Positions 10,313-22,340 of a stretch of 64,000 bases of DNA are shown in pieces. The notes beneath the pieces are model-generated. The model ran no database searches. It was not told the origin of the DNA and saw only the letters and a list, made by a program, of their open reading frames with translations. Position 1 is the stretch's first letter. Every line of letters begins with the position of its first letter. This stretch comes from Siphonodentalium dalli (lineage: Eukaryota > Mollusca > Scaphopoda > Gadilida > Siphonodentaliidae): contig CP136062.1 in NCBI GenBank assembly GCA_032622095.1, forward strand, positions 136,502,960 to 136,566,959, read 5' to 3'. Both the position numbers and the translations under genes were made by a program.

Positions 10313-10601
10313 CGCGCAAACGTTTTAGAATTGCTGGTCTCTCGTTTCGGCGTACATAGTAAAGCGTCGTAAGTTTTAACACCAACGAGCCAAATGAACA
10401 CGGTGTGATTGATTGATTTATTTATTTATTTTTGATATAAAGACATACATGTATATATTGTTTAAAATATTGTTCCAACTGCACAAAAATGCAGTAGTGC
10501 TGACATATATATATATACTTTCGAGTACTATCTTCTATATTTAATGTGCACAAAGTGCTAACCATATAGAATATAAACGACCAATATATCCATAGTCACA
10601 C

Positions 10602-11353
10602 ATGAGTGAATCAAAGTTATTAAAATATCTTGACAAACCCTTTGTCTGCTCAAAAAGCGAGCAAACATCTCTACCTGTACTGCTTGCTGACAGTAAAGGC
10701 AAATACCTGGAGTCTATAGCACTGCAATGCAAATCGAACAACCCGCAGGGAATCAAGTTCTGGTGCAAGAGCGGAGCGACTCTAGACGACGAAATCTTTT
10801 GGCTACACAGAAACCTCAGACACAAGGTACGAAAACACGAATATATCACTCTCATAATCTGGCTTGGAACATGTGATCTAACAAAAATCGACAGATCACA
10901 AAGAACAATACATCTCCAATCACATGACGACGATGCTGTAGTCAATACTATCACAGCAAAATATCGACGTCTCCTGGAAATAGTGAAAAGCTACCCTACT
11001 ATCAAACCAATACTGCTTGAGATACCAATATACTCAATACAGCGTCACAATCTAACTAAAGCAAACAAAGAAAGTGAAGAATACGCTGAAGAAGATCTGA
11101 AATTGTACCAACAAATCGATCTCCTAAACATACAGATCAGAACCATCAACGCGAAGAGCTCACAGGGAGCGGAACCACTTCACCAAGATTCTCACAAGAC
11201 CTCTTACAAAATAGAGGCGGGGTGACAAAAGGTCAGAGAAATTACTGGAATTTCAGACTATTAAAAGACGGTCTGCATCCTGACGAGACACTGGCCAAGA
11301 CCTGGTACAGGCGACTCCAACATCGAATCAACGACTTCTGCTATATATTATAA
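10602..11353 (+). pseudogene. SGNH-hydrolase (esterase)-like ORF of the LINE, one frameshift
   Basis: The first ORF of the LINE. The open frame 10602-11225 begins MSESKLLKYLDKPFVC. It contains the block I Ser motif as LADSKGKYLE (about residues 28-37) and a block III-like LGTCDLTK. A second frame, open to the stop at 11351-11353, carries the block V motif DGLHPDETLAKTWY with the catalytic Asp-His pair. The switch of frame is near 11165, in or near a short G run, so the two pieces are one ORF interrupted by a small indel. SGNH enzymes hydrolyse esters. In CR1-like LINEs the role of this domain is not settled; membrane or lipid interaction has been proposed for related elements. The next ORF starts 10 bp after the stop, which suggests coupled re-initiation. 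Confidence 0.7.
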
Positions 11354-11363
11354 CAACAAATAA

Positions 11364-14219
11364 ATGATGAAAGGGACAAGGTCTAGCAGGAGGGTGAGTA
11401 CTGGCCAGGATAGCCTAGCTGTTCTCTCCCCCAAACTAGATGTCCATACATCATTACACGAATATAGCTCACCGTCAACAATGATGAAAGAAGATTCAAT
11501 CATATCAAGAGGAGACGACAGCATGACACGACTGGAAGAAATCATACCCAGCAACAATCACAATACGAAAAGCTGTGAATATACGTCCACACCTCGTAAC
11601 TGTCATGATAAAGACAAGAGTGAATATATAACACCAATATCAAATAACAACACGGAGACGACAAAACACGACTCCACAGGTAAGCAAAGAAGGCTACCAA
11701 GGAAAAATATCAATACGATAAGAAGTTCCATAGGCTCATCGCCACTGCTAACCACAAATGGAAGAAATGCTGCTAAATTCATCTCACCAGCCATGACCGG
11801 AACTATCAAACCTGAGCAAATGAGAACAACAAGAATCAGACAACCCCCGAAAACCTATACACCCAGCAGAAATGAATCTACCATCAAGGGTTACTATCTA
11901 AACTCCGGAAAGCTAAAGAAAAAGTCTACTCTGGCAGAACAACGGGAAGACATAGTATCTAAAGATAAAGCTGGAAACTACATACTATCCATGCAATCTG
12001 ATATTTACAATGCATATACAAAAGCTTTACTAGAACTGATGGACGAAGAATCAACAAAAAACAAGGAGCTCGACATTACAATACGAACAAGTAATGATCG
12101 ACGTGGTACACAGGCTGACGTCGTTATCAAAATAAAAACAAACAGAAAGAACAGAAGCAAAGCTACTCAAAGCTGCACTGTAAACTGCTATCATACGACC
12201 TATAGAGTTATGATTAACGGCAATAACAAAGACCATTATATGCTGAATATACATACAATCATTGCATCTAGGCTAACAAAAATGGTTAGCACCGATATAC
12301 CAACATGCAATAAGACAGCTAAACATGTAAATAGCACACCACCGAATCACAGTTCCGCTATTCTGGAAACAATAAAATCCCCAGATAACGAAATACAATC
12401 AGAACCCTCATATAATACTCCATCTGAACTAGAGGTACCATCTCCAGGCAGGATAAACGACTCAACTGCCAACAAACTGCTACCCGAAAACATCATACCT
12501 ACAACAAATAACGCAAACAAACAAAAAATCAGTAAATATGATTCAACCACATCTCCAGACAGAATTAACGAATCAGCTGTCAATACACAAACACCAATAA
12601 AACGCGTATCAATAACAAATAACGAGAATAAAAATGATAGAATTGTTGAACCCGAGATAACTGAGCAATCCTTAACAACTGCTGACATCATCAGTAACTA
12701 TGGCTCAACCAAAAATAAACAAATAGCAAAGAAAGCTATACATGTAAACAAAATGTATACTGCAAAAAAAAGTGTCATAACTGCTGAATCAGAGATAAAT
12801 CACCAACACTTATCAAACGACAGTATGAAAACAAAAATAACATCTAATAATGACTTGAATACTGACAAAAACATAATCAGTGATAACACAACCAATGACT
12901 ATACAAATAAAAATCTGGAAAGTATAGCAAAAAACACCAGGGTCAACAAAAACCAACAAACACAAGATAACATCACCAAAACTAGCCCAAATGCTAGTAA
13001 TGAAACTTGTCATAAATTCAACAAGGATAATAGTAAACCTATATGTCCAATCTGTATGAATGAAATACATAACATCTATTTAAACTGTGGGAAATGTGAT
13101 GAATGGTTTCACCCAAACTGTGAAGGCATAAGCGAACACCAAGCTAATGCGGAAAATATCCAATCACACACCGATAATTACATATGCTCGATTTGTTATA
13201 TGAAAGATCTAGAGCATACTCAAAAAATCAACATGTCTGCCCAACAAGACATCACATCTGGTGACAGTCATGAAACTGTGCTTACGGGTAATAAAAATAA
13301 AACCATAGCAAAATCAAAAATTAATAAAACTAAACAAAAGAATAGTGGTAACACAGGCTGTAAAGATAACTGTGAAATGCAAAAGGCATCCCTACAAGCT
13401 GAAATAGCAAGGCTTGAGGATACTATAAATGAACAAGCAAAAACAATTAAAATACTGAGAACAAGGAATGAAGTGGCTAATAACACAATACATCAAGCCA
13501 ATGATACGTATCCACCATCAAATACGAATAACCATCTAAACATCATGCAACGATTACAACAGCTAGAACACGATCAGATTAAACTACGTCTAACAGAAGC
13601 AGAAAGAAATATTGAAACAATTCTTAGACGTAACGAAGTACATCATGCAAGGCAAAACCTGAGCCAGTATACACAAACAGAAGCAACAAACCCAAACAAA
13701 ATCCGGGTAAACCAAAACAACTGTGTTAACGAAAATACTGTGCCTCAACGCTGCTATATTGAAAACACCAACTTAATCAACCATATACCGGTAGCAACAT
13801 CAGACTATCGTGTAGAAAATATTCGGAACGATAACATGCAGAATAATCACAACTTACAACAACAAAAGCGTGTAATAACCGCAACAGATAAACAGAAAAC
13901 TACCAACTGCCAGCGAGAACCTGAAGATCATTTTTTAGAGCATGGCAGGGGGTCGACCCAAAGGGCCATACAAACAAATCATTACCAGTCTATACCACAG
14001 AAAACTATGACAGATCAGAAAACTGTGAGAAAAAACAAAACAGAAAAGCAAAACCATCAGCTTATACTACATCATATCAGAACACAAATGACAAGCAATA
14101 TAGCAACACAACCTCCACCAAACATAGTTTCATGCCACCCTCGACTAAGCAGTCGACTGCCGAAGCGGAACATGAACCTAGAAACTATGACCCATATTCA
14201 TGGGAGACAACATCAGTAA
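11364..14219 (+). CDS. LINE ORF1-type protein with PHD finger and coiled coil
   Basis: An intact 951-codon frame. About residues 1-170 are low-complexity, Ser/Thr/Asn-rich. A more ordered stretch follows (about 170-310, including DIYNAYTKALLELMDEES and NCYHTTYRVMINGNNKDHY), then a long disordered Asn/Thr/Lys-rich region with repeated PDRINESA-like units. At about 560-613 lies a PHD zinc finger (CPIC, CGKCDEWFHPNC, CSIC: a Cys4-His-Cys3 pattern), then coiled-coil heptads at about 670-706 and 727-765. The C-terminus is Gln/Asn-rich. By analogy with LINE ORF1 proteins it should form RNPs with element RNA, and the PHD finger may bind histone tails at target sites (inference). The start follows the esterase stop by 10 bp. 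Its end overlaps the endonuclease frame by 88 bp. Confidence 0.85.
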   Translation: MMKGTRSSRRVSTGQDSLAVLSPKLDVHTSLHEYSSPSTMMKEDSIISRGDDSMTRLEEIIPSNNHNTKSCEYTSTPRNCHDKDKSEYITPISNNNTETTKHDSTGKQRRLPRKNINTIRSSIGSSPLLTTNGRNAAKFISPAMTGTIKPEQMRTTRIRQPPKTYTPSRNESTIKGYYLNSGKLKKKSTLAEQREDIVSKDKAGNYILSMQSDIYNAYTKALLELMDEESTKNKELDITIRTSNDRRGTQADVVIKIKTNRKNRSKATQSCTVNCYHTTYRVMINGNNKDHYMLNIHTIIASRLTKMVSTDIPTCNKTAKHVNSTPPNHSSAILETIKSPDNEIQSEPSYNTPSELEVPSPGRINDSTANKLLPENIIPTTNNANKQKISKYDSTTSPDRINESAVNTQTPIKRVSITNNENKNDRIVEPEITEQSLTTADIISNYGSTKNKQIAKKAIHVNKMYTAKKSVITAESEINHQHLSNDSMKTKITSNNDLNTDKNIISDNTTNDYTNKNLESIAKNTRVNKNQQTQDNITKTSPNASNETCHKFNKDNSKPICPICMNEIHNIYLNCGKCDEWFHPNCEGISEHQANAENIQSHTDNYICSICYMKDLEHTQKINMSAQQDITSGDSHETVLTGNKNKTIAKSKINKTKQKNSGNTGCKDNCEMQKASLQAEIARLEDTINEQAKTIKILRTRNEVANNTIHQANDTYPPSNTNNHLNIMQRLQQLEHDQIKLRLTEAERNIETILRRNEVHHARQNLSQYTQTEATNPNKIRVNQNNCVNENTVPQRCYIENTNLINHIPVATSDYRVENIRNDNMQNNHNLQQQKRVITATDKQKTTNCQREPEDHFLEHGRGSTQRAIQTNHYQSIPQKTMTDQKTVRKNKTEKQNHQLILHHIRTQMTSNIATQPPPNIVSCHPRLSSRLPKRNMNLETMTHIHGRQHQ

Positions 14220-14755
14220 TAAATCAACATTCTCCGTTAAGAATCGAAAATATAATTGAGACACAAAAACTCAATATAGCCTCAATTAACATCCAAAATA
14301 TAACCACAAACAAAGTGGTATTACAACATGCAATAGAAACATATGACATCATATGTATCCAAGAACACTGGCTTTTCCAATATCAAATTGCTCGAATAAA
14401 AGAACTAGCGGAAAACTTTAACAACTTCAGTAAGTCAGTAGATCAGAATGAACCACTACCACCAAACATGCGGATCAGGGGCTATGGGGGAGTATCAACC
14501 TTATGGCACAAAAATCTCAATAAAATCATCAACGCTAAAGAAGATGGTGACAACCGAATTATCTGTATTACAATCAAAAGCAGCCCAACAAATATATGCC
14601 TAATAAATGCATACATGCCCAGTAACACTCACTCGGCTGATAAAAAAGATAAAGATGAATACAATGAGACACTGGAAAAAATATATGCTATTATGATAAA
14701 ATACTCAGATCATAAAATAATAATAGCAGGGGGATATGAACGCTTCATTAGATAG
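14132..14755 (+). pseudogene. LINE ORF2, N-terminal half of AP-type endonuclease
   Basis: An open frame of 207 codons. The APE-like endonuclease domain begins near LNIASINIQN (Asn motif), with IQEHWLF (catalytic Glu), GYGGVSTLWHK and INAYMPSN. The frame then shifts within a run of five G near 14727-14733, just before the conserved Asp-Asn-Ala motif, which continues in the next frame. The enzyme would nick target DNA to prime reverse transcription. The start ATG at 14132 lies inside the end of the PHD ORF in another frame, so translation would need re-initiation, frameshifting or leaky scanning. Apart from the indel the sequence looks well preserved. Confidence 0.8.
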
Positions 14756-16844
14756 ACAACCACCTAATGCGCAAGACAAACTTTTCAAAAAGTTCTATAT
14801 AGACCATGAGCTTACCATACCCAATGGATATGTCCCGGAATTCACATTTAGACATCATAATGGGAAATCACAATCCATCATAGACTATTTTATTGAATCC
14901 ACAAAACATGACAAAATTCTATCAAATATGCAAGTTATCGATGTTCCATCAAATGTATCTGATCATGAGCTCATTAAAGTCGAAATGAAAATAGCACCCT
15001 TTGAAAAAATACAAAATAGTCTTGAAAACATCTCACAAAAAAGAACAAACTGGAAAAAATGTGATTTAGTCCTCTACAGACAGCATATAGACAAAACCAA
15101 TCACCTAACACAGACCACTATACACAATAATCTGGAAGAATCCATTGTGAAGTTTGGCCAAATGATAATAAGCGCAGCAGAGAAAGCCACACCTGCCAAA
15201 AGGCATAAAAAAAGCTCCAATGGTAAAAAACAATGGAACCCCAGTATAGCCAGTGCGATACAAGAAAGTAAAAAGGCCCATTATCAATGGAAAACGGCAG
15301 GTAGGCCAGTTGACACAAATAATCCACTCAAAATGGCAAAAATGGCCGCTAAAAAGAAATTAAGATGTACACAAAGGCAACAAATAGCTGCAGAGAGAAC
15401 CCAACTATATGATGAAATCTCTCAAGCCAATGCATCTAATGATCAAGTACTATTCTATAAACTTATAAACAAACAAAGGCTCACCAAGAGTGTAGTCACT
15501 GAGTATATTGAAATAGATGGACACCAATATGGTGCCGAACAGATGATGGATGGGTGGTTTAAACACTTCAAAAAACTGTCAGAACCAAAAACTGCCGATA
15601 GATTTGATGATACATTCCACAAACAAGTCTCGGCTGATATTGAAGCTATTGAACAAATATGTCGTGCTAATACACCATCTTTAGAACCAGTCACACTGCA
15701 TGAAATTAAAACAATTGTCAATAAGCTCAAACTAAATAAAGCAGCTGACTATGCTGGAATTACGGCTGAACACCTCAAATATAGCATAGAAGAAACTGCC
15801 CCAATAATCATGAACATCATAAACACTATATATGAAAAACGAGAAGTGCCAAAAGAAATAAAAATCGGCATGTTAACACCTGTACCAAAAAAGGACAAAG
15901 ACCCAACAAAACCAGGGAATTACAGGGGCATAACTATCAGCTCCATAATATGTAAAATCCTAGAAGCAACCCTGGAAGACAAACTAGACAACATACTATT
16001 ACCATCACAAAATAAAATGCAACGTGGCTTCACTCAAGGCACATCACCTCTAGTTGCTGGGCTTATGATAACTGAAGCATACAATGAAAGCAAAGACTTA
16101 AATGAGACATTAATATTAGAAACCCTGGATGCTGAAAAGGTATTTGACGTTGTATGGCATAAAAGCCTACTGAGAAAACTTTTCATTGATGGGATCCACA
16201 GCGACCTATGGCTACTTGTAAATTCATTACATCATGAGGCGAATACAAAGGTAAAATGGGGTGGATCATACTCCTCAGATATACTACTTCACCAAGGAAT
16301 AAGACAAGGGGCTAAATTATCAGCAATGCTCTATAAAAGATTTAACAACGACATGCTAAATCAGCTAAGTAATAATGCAGCTGGGTTTAAAATTGGCACA
16401 ATTGATATAACAGCCCCCACCTGTGCAGATGATGTAGCCATCTTAGCAAAAACAACATCTGATTTACAAACTCTCACAAGTATTGTATACAACAACTCAT
16501 GTAAAGATCGATTCGCAATGAACGCAACTAAATGCGAAATTGTCCAAATGAAAACATCTATACAAAAAATGAATGATGAAATAAAAACTGTCCTAGGTGG
16601 GACTCCTGTTAATATCGTAGGCTCCACCAAACACCTAGGTGTAGAGCGTAATCCAACAAATACCCCAGATATCCCAAAACGAATAACAATGGGCAGACGA
16701 ACCCTATACTCCTTGATGGGTACAGGGCTACATGGAACACACGGTATATCACCAGTAATAGCATACCAAATGTGGAACACTTTTGTCATTCCTAGAATGC
16801 TGCATGGTATAGAAATCATACATATGAAAAAAAAAAAGACATAG
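14736..16844 (+). pseudogene. LINE ORF2, endonuclease C-terminus and reverse transcriptase
   Basis: A 702-codon frame continuing the endonuclease (NASLDR at its start, then SIIDYFIES and SDHELIKVEM carrying the catalytic His). A linker follows, then the RT: PGNYRGITISSIICKILE, QRGFTQGTSP, LDAEKVFDVVWHKSLL (first catalytic Asp), HQGIRQGAKLSAMLYKRF and TCADDVAIL (C563-A-D565-D566, nt 16422-16433). The usual F/Y before xDD is replaced by Cys-Ala, a variant shared in style with the second LINE here (TADD). The frame is lost in a run of A near 16826-16836 and resumes in the next piece. Confidence 0.85.
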
Positions 16845-17728
16845 ATGAACTCGAACGTTTCCAACGAAAAACCATGAGACAATTGCAGAGTTTATCAACA
16901 TGCACAGCAAATGTTGCTACAAATGCACTTATTGGAGCTATTCCCATCCAAGGCACTATAGATCTCAAAATTACAACATTCTATATTAATATAGCCAAAA
17001 CACACAACTCTGCAGAACGAGATCTTGCAATAAGGCAACTTATCATGAAAAATGACAACAGCCATAGCTGGTTTATACATGTCAGAGACATACTTTCCAA
17101 ATATACCCTTCCTGACCCACTGCATATCATAAACACCATCCACAGTAAGGAAGATGCCAACAAATGGAAAACAATATGTAAAAAAGCTATATACCAATAT
17201 TGGCATGATATTAATGACAGAGACTTCTCCAGTAAAACAACATTAGCAATGATCAAACTGCAAAAAAATTCCAGCAGCAAATGTCATCTTGTATGGGATT
17301 CATCAAAATACTCGCCCGCTGCCACAAAAAAGGCTATTATAAAAACATGGTTGATGACAGACACTTATTTACTACAAATAAATAGAAAAAGATTCAGACA
17401 AAACCTGACCTCTGCCATATGTCCACTATGCAAACTAGCTGATGAGGACAGAATACACTTCATTTCACAATGTACGAACACTAGTAACCAACGACATCGT
17501 TACATACAAAAACTCAAATTATGTCTCTCAAAAACTACCACTGACAAATACATTATTGATCAACCAGAACTCTTAACTCAATTAACCTTAGACTGCACAA
17601 AACTAGAAACCTGGAACCTCACCGATATAGAAAAAGAACAAATTGAAAAACTGGCAAGAAATTTCTTATACTCAATCCATGTGCATAGAGTAAACACTTT
17701 GAAAACAGAAGCAGACAAGCACATATAA
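16845..17728 (+). pseudogene. LINE ORF2, C-terminal region with Cys-His knuckle
   Basis: Continuation of the RT protein after the frameshift in the A run. The sequence is open from about 16837 (DIDELERFQRKTMRQLQ) to the stop at 17728. Near its end it carries a CPLCKLADEDRIHFISQC motif (Cys-x2-Cys...His...Cys), the zinc-knuckle-like signature common at the C-terminus of LINE endonuclease-RT proteins and thought to contact element RNA. The next part has an amphipathic C-terminal helix region (EKEQIEKLARNFLYSI). It is followed by an A-rich 3' tract. Confidence 0.8.
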
Positions 17729-17830
17729 AATGACAAATCAGCCGAGCTGTACAGGCAAAACAACTACCTGTAAATATTCTTGTCAATACGACAATTTTAA
17801 CTATACCAATCTTAAAAACAAAACAAAAAT

Positions 17831-19764
17831 ATACATGTACATATGTACATATGAAAGCTCAACTTAAAAGTTTTTAAGTGCAACTTACGCACACACAAAT
17901 CTTTTAACTCACTAGTACCACAATTTTACCAACTATTTTATCATTACTGTAGTTTTACTTGGTTTTATTTGACTTATTTTTACTTCCATTATTTTATATA
18001 CCCAATATAATGGGGTGCTCCTCACTTAAAGGAGGGAAATCCACAACAAGCAAGTATATTGTTTTAACAGGTTACAAATATAATGAATTACAAGCAAATA
18101 AAAAGGAGTTTTTAACATAATTTCAGTTGTTAGGCTATATAAGAAATCACAAATTTTGAAGCAAAAATGAGGCTGTAAAGAAGTCAAAGTGAATACCAAT
18201 GGTATTGTGACGGTGTAATTTAGCCCTAGTTTATATACAACTAATACAAGTTAATACTGACAACTAGCAGCTAACATATTCAACCATATCACCGGTATTT
18301 ACGACATCCCGTTTACCCTCTCAACTTTGCTGTATTCGTACCGTCCCTGTCTTATCACTGTCACTTCAGCCCAATGCTAAACGCTCTAGTACTGCCACTT
18401 CAAATAGTACAGGTAAGCTCGCCGCTGATTGGATGACACATGGTCGCGCGTAAAGTTGTCAAAGGTTAAACAGTTTCGCGGGGTTTTAGATTAATTGGTC
18501 AGAAAGTAAAGTTGTCTTCGGAAAGTTATTGTCTTAAAGTCTTAGTTTATTTTGTCGTCAAGATGTCGTCAAGTTGTTTAGACTATCGTTGTATACAGAT
18601 CCTGACATAGTGGCCTATATTGTCTCATTGAACTGGTATGTTCACAGTTTCTATATTTTATCGTTATAACCAATGTTTTTATAATAACTTTTGTCTTCAA
18701 GTAAATGAGTAGAGTTTGTCCCGTTTTGACATAAAGTATATTTCCTATTTTAATTATATTTTAATGTGATTACTTTTGTGAGATTATCTCCCGATAACCT
18801 GAGATGCCAGTTTGTAGATATCTCAATTAAATAGATATAGATTGGATATCTGGCATATCTTGTATTTTCAGGAACTCCTCAAGTTCCTTTAACATATATT
18901 TGTGTATGCACATATGCGTGCTTATCATGCAAATGGTAATATATTTGCATTTGGTTGCAGGGCCAATATCTATATTGGCGTATTATAACACTCTGTGTGT
19001 TAGATGTATTATCAGACTATGCCAGTCTGTGGATGATGTTCGATTGTATGTGCTGATGGTGATGATGATAATCAAGATGTGTTATTCTTATAAATGAATG
19101 AATAAATGCTATATGAAGACTTCAAAAGGTAATATGAACTTTCCATTGACCCTGCCCACCAAGACTGAGATTCATTGACAGAGCCCATACTGCCAAAGCT
19201 AACTTTATAAATTTAATGTCAAAGGCTCGAGGACATTAATACTTAAATGGACCCATAGTAACCCTCTGACAGTATGATGGCTGAAATTTAGAAAAATCGT
19301 AGAGTACATGCACGGCTAGATATCGGGGATGGCACAAAAAGCACTCGAAGGCTTAATTCCATTGTGGTCCCCTGATATGCTACCGGCCTCGAGGCAGACA
19401 ATATAGTTACTAAGAAATTCTCCATTTTAATACTAAAAAATAATGGTAATGACATTAATGTTAATATGTTAATATTATACATTGATAATGCCATCATCAA
19501 TATGGATAATATAATTTATCATCATAAGTGCGTACATTTACAAGTAATCTTATGATTGTGAATGTGTTTATTTTAAAAGAAGTGTTCTTTTCACCGACCA
19601 GGTGGATGAGACGCCTGGCAGATCCATATTACATAACAAGTCTGTCAATCGTCCCACTCACCGGGTCTATGAATACTGACAGAGATGAGTAATTGATTGG
19701 CAAAATTTTGGTCACAGTTTCAATTCAGTAGTACAGAAAGGGATCTTCCTCTCGGTCCTTCAGT
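17831..19764. other. Non-coding gap
   Basis: AT-rich DNA after the LINE with no supportable gene. The small frames at 18900-19097 and 19288-19500 show no domain. A near-palindromic block around GATATC repeats lies at about 18790-18860. The LINE 3' boundary is somewhere in the first few hundred bases. Confidence 0.5.
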
Positions 19765-20650
19765 TTAGATAAGAGATGTTTTTTTTATGCAAAATGTCCG
19801 GTACTTGATGTCAATGGGTAGATGTACAGTTTTGTCAAGTCTATTCCAGAGTCTTATTTCTGTGTAGAAAAAAGACTTTTTCCCATAACAACTTACATGA
19901 GGGAGGATGAATTTAAGTTTACCTGACCGGGTTTCAGATTGATCAGCCTCATTGTCCGAAACATTTATATCCCCTTCTTTATTTGATCGTTTGAAATGTT
20001 CATTAAAATATACTGGGGCTTGCTTATCTGAGATCTTCATAACCATTGTCAATTTCCTAAAGTTAACTCTTTCACATACCGGCAGCCAATTTACTTTTAG
20101 AAATTCCGAATAGCCAATTGATATGTGTCCTACAATTTATATCTAAAATGTATCTTACTAGCCTATTCTGGGTTGCTTGTAATCGGATCTTTGTTATCTG
20201 CGTTAGACTAGTGTACCAAAAGCTTGAACTATAGTCAAAATGACATTGAATGAGGGCCAATTAAGGATAGAGTTCTTTTGCAGTATTGGTTCAGGTAAGA
20301 TGCCTTTCTGTACAAGAATTTCAACTTAGAGTTTGCCTTCTGCAATATGTGTGCTGCCATTAGCTCACCATTAAGTTTATGTGGTGATCCGAAAAGAATT
20401 GATTGTTTTTCCCAGGTGTAAAGATTATTATCCACCAGCCAAGCGCTCTGTTTGCTCAGTTCTACGCTGAGAGTTTGTTCAATGATGTGCACATCAGATC
20501 CAGCGACAATAAGGGCAGAGTCATCTGCATATAAGAGGAGTTGGCAAGACACAGCCATGAAAGCATCGTTAACATACAGTAAAATCAGTAGAGGACCTAA
20601 AATTCACCCCTGGGGTACGCCACAGGAAATATCTAGTTTTATCTATACCT
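19765..20650 (-). pseudogene. Decayed LINE reverse transcriptase fragment
   Basis: Read on the minus strand, GVPQG, an in-frame stop, then ILGPLLILLYVND and LLLYADDSALIVAGS (the YADD catalytic box) are followed by SKQSAWLVDNNLY and LNGELMAAHILQKANSKLKFLYRKA. After a frame change come FDYSSSFWYTSLTQ and RLQATQNRLVRYIL, then YGKKSFFYTEIRLWNRLD, which is the typical end of jockey/CR1-type RT proteins. At least one stop and two frame changes show it is dead. Only the RT palm onward is present, so it is 5'-truncated, as LINE insertions usually are. It has a canonical YADD, unlike the two larger LINEs in this window. Confidence 0.8.
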
Positions 20651-20739
20651 GTGTTGATCACACAGTGTTGCTGAAGAGTCCATATTCTTTATATCGTCCG
20701 CAGATCATTTGTATCATATGTATCATATGTATGTAGTGA

Positions 20740-21180
20740 TTCCCACTAAGCTCAAATTGACACAGGCACGGAAATGACCACAGGGGCCTGTAACGCGCTC
20801 CGCTGTCCGCCCCCTTTTGCGCTGCCCATATATAGTGGGGCGGATAGATGACACAATCGTGCATTTTATGGTAAAAGCACCAAACTTGACACGCATGTAC
20901 TACATATAAAAATAAGACATTTTTGATATCATGCCAAGCTGGAGAATGGCCATGGTTGCCATGGCAACCGTTTTGACAACAACTCTTGTTTTTCTCTCAA
21001 TCCCAACAAGTATGCATCGTTATGACTCAGTTTCTGATCGAAAAACAATGTTTTATGTACCTATTTGTACTGAAAAGGGATCAGGCTATATATCCATTGA
21101 CTCATGTGTCCGTTATAGTTGGGTAGAATCAAAATGGCGGATAAAATGGCCGCCATTTGTTTGAAAGTCCCTATTATTGG
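20740..21180. repeat. Dispersed repeat, family shared with 33000-33680 and 37370-37830
   Basis: GCGCTCCGCTGTCCGCCCCC and GCGCTGCCCATATA (20793-20831) occur in reverse complement at about 37757-37805. The following block with GGTTGCCATGGCAACC resembles parts of 23930-24110 and 33120-33150. The frame at 20931-21164 lies inside this repeat and is not credible as a gene. Confidence 0.6.
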
Positions 21181-22074
21181 CTGCGTGTATCGACATTTTA
21201 TTGAGATGTGTGTATATTTTTTATTATAAAATGTACTTTGACAAGAAAATATAAACTGATAAATCACTCTGTATATATATAACAATTCTAAGGAGTGCAA
21301 AAGAAAAATTATAGGCCAGAAGATGATGGAGTAGCGTAAATATAATGCAAAAATAAACAATGGGTTGTTTGTTTTGATTACTATAATTGATGGTTACAAT
21401 GACACGAGAAGCATTTCTATGATATAAAACTATCTGAAAGTTGATTATGACAATCTTCCGCGTTAACTTTATATCATATCATTTTAGCGAGTGTGTGTGG
21501 ACAATATTGGTCTGGTACAAAACTGCTTGGCAACCGTTGCTATGGAGCTACCCGATTACCTTTGTGCAGCTATAATAACACTTACTCACAATTTGACAAG
21601 CTGCTAATCATTGTTGTATTATATACGCAACATACAAGTACCGCAAAGTTTACATATTTATGATATTAGCTATAATTCTTCAAAATAGAGGTAAGCAAAT
21701 GTTTTTATTACGAGCGTAGGTGCGAATTATGTGCGACAATGTATGATATGAATTGCTTACATTTACAATAGCAATATCGTGAGATATATGTAATTCCCTA
21801 TATAGTTGTTACACAACTTAAGTGTGCTAAACAAATTGATTCTAATATATTATGAGAATCAATCATGCAATAACTCGTGGCATTTCGCCGCTCCAATATA
21901 GGATAAAACAGTCGAAGACACTCATTCTGCGATAAGTGGCATTCAATAATGTGCAATGGATAGTCAAGTATGAATAATTCATGACAAATCGCCAGTCAAT
22001 TCTGCCAGTTGTGTTAACGCACCCTAAAGAGTTGGAAAAACTTGCATACATGTCACTTTTGGCAACACTTGCAG
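21181..22074. other. Non-coding gap
   Basis: AT-rich sequence with no ORF worth calling and no clear repeat that I can define. Confidence 0.45.
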
Positions 22075-22224
22075 TAACGCCTTAAGTAATCGACATCCTA
22101 ACCACAGCAGAATTATGGGTAACTTTCAGGATTTAGTCGGAAATATGGATATTTATTTCCGACTAAATCCTGAAAATTACCCATAATTCTGATGTGGTTA
22201 AGGGGTCGATTACTTAGGGCATTA
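22075..22224. mobile_element. Palindromic MITE, copy 3 (short form)
   Basis: A 150-bp hairpin with the same ends as 998-1204 (TAACGCCTTAAGTAATCGAC ... GTCGATTACTTAGGGCATTA) and the same arm sequence (ACCACAGCAGAATTATGGGT, GGATTTAGTCGGAAATATGG). The inner ~60 bp found in copy 1 (CATTCATCGGAAAGCTCTC and its complement) is missing, so the hairpin has been shortened symmetrically. Confidence 0.85.
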
Positions 22225-22340
22225 CTGTATTTGCAATTGCAACTGCATAGAGCAGTACAGCGTAATGATGCCCTCGAAAATTTGCAATTGTTTTTGCATC
22301 CATTCTTGCAACCACGTCGCAATAGTTCTTGGCAACCTTT

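Larger units (their letters stand above)
10330..17830 (+). mobile_element. Near-full-length three-ORF LINE (CR1-like group, inferred)
   Basis: A non-LTR retrotransposon carrying, in order, an SGNH esterase-like ORF (10602-11353), a PHD/coiled-coil ORF (11364-14219) and an endonuclease-RT ORF (14132-17728, frame-broken). Esterase and PHD domains in the 5' ORFs are known from CR1-like LINEs, so that grouping is inferred, not tested. The exact 5' and 3' ends are uncertain. No long poly-A tail is seen: after the last stop the sequence runs into A-rich DNA and ACATGTACATATGTACATAT. Codon use is strongly A-rich on the sense strand throughout, unlike the surroundings. Confidence 0.85.

Noticed and set aside
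20931-21164. Small secreted or membrane protein (MPSWRMAMVAMATVL...)
   Set aside because: It lies in a dispersed repeat with a palindromic GGTTGCCATGGCAACC core, and other copies do not keep the frame.
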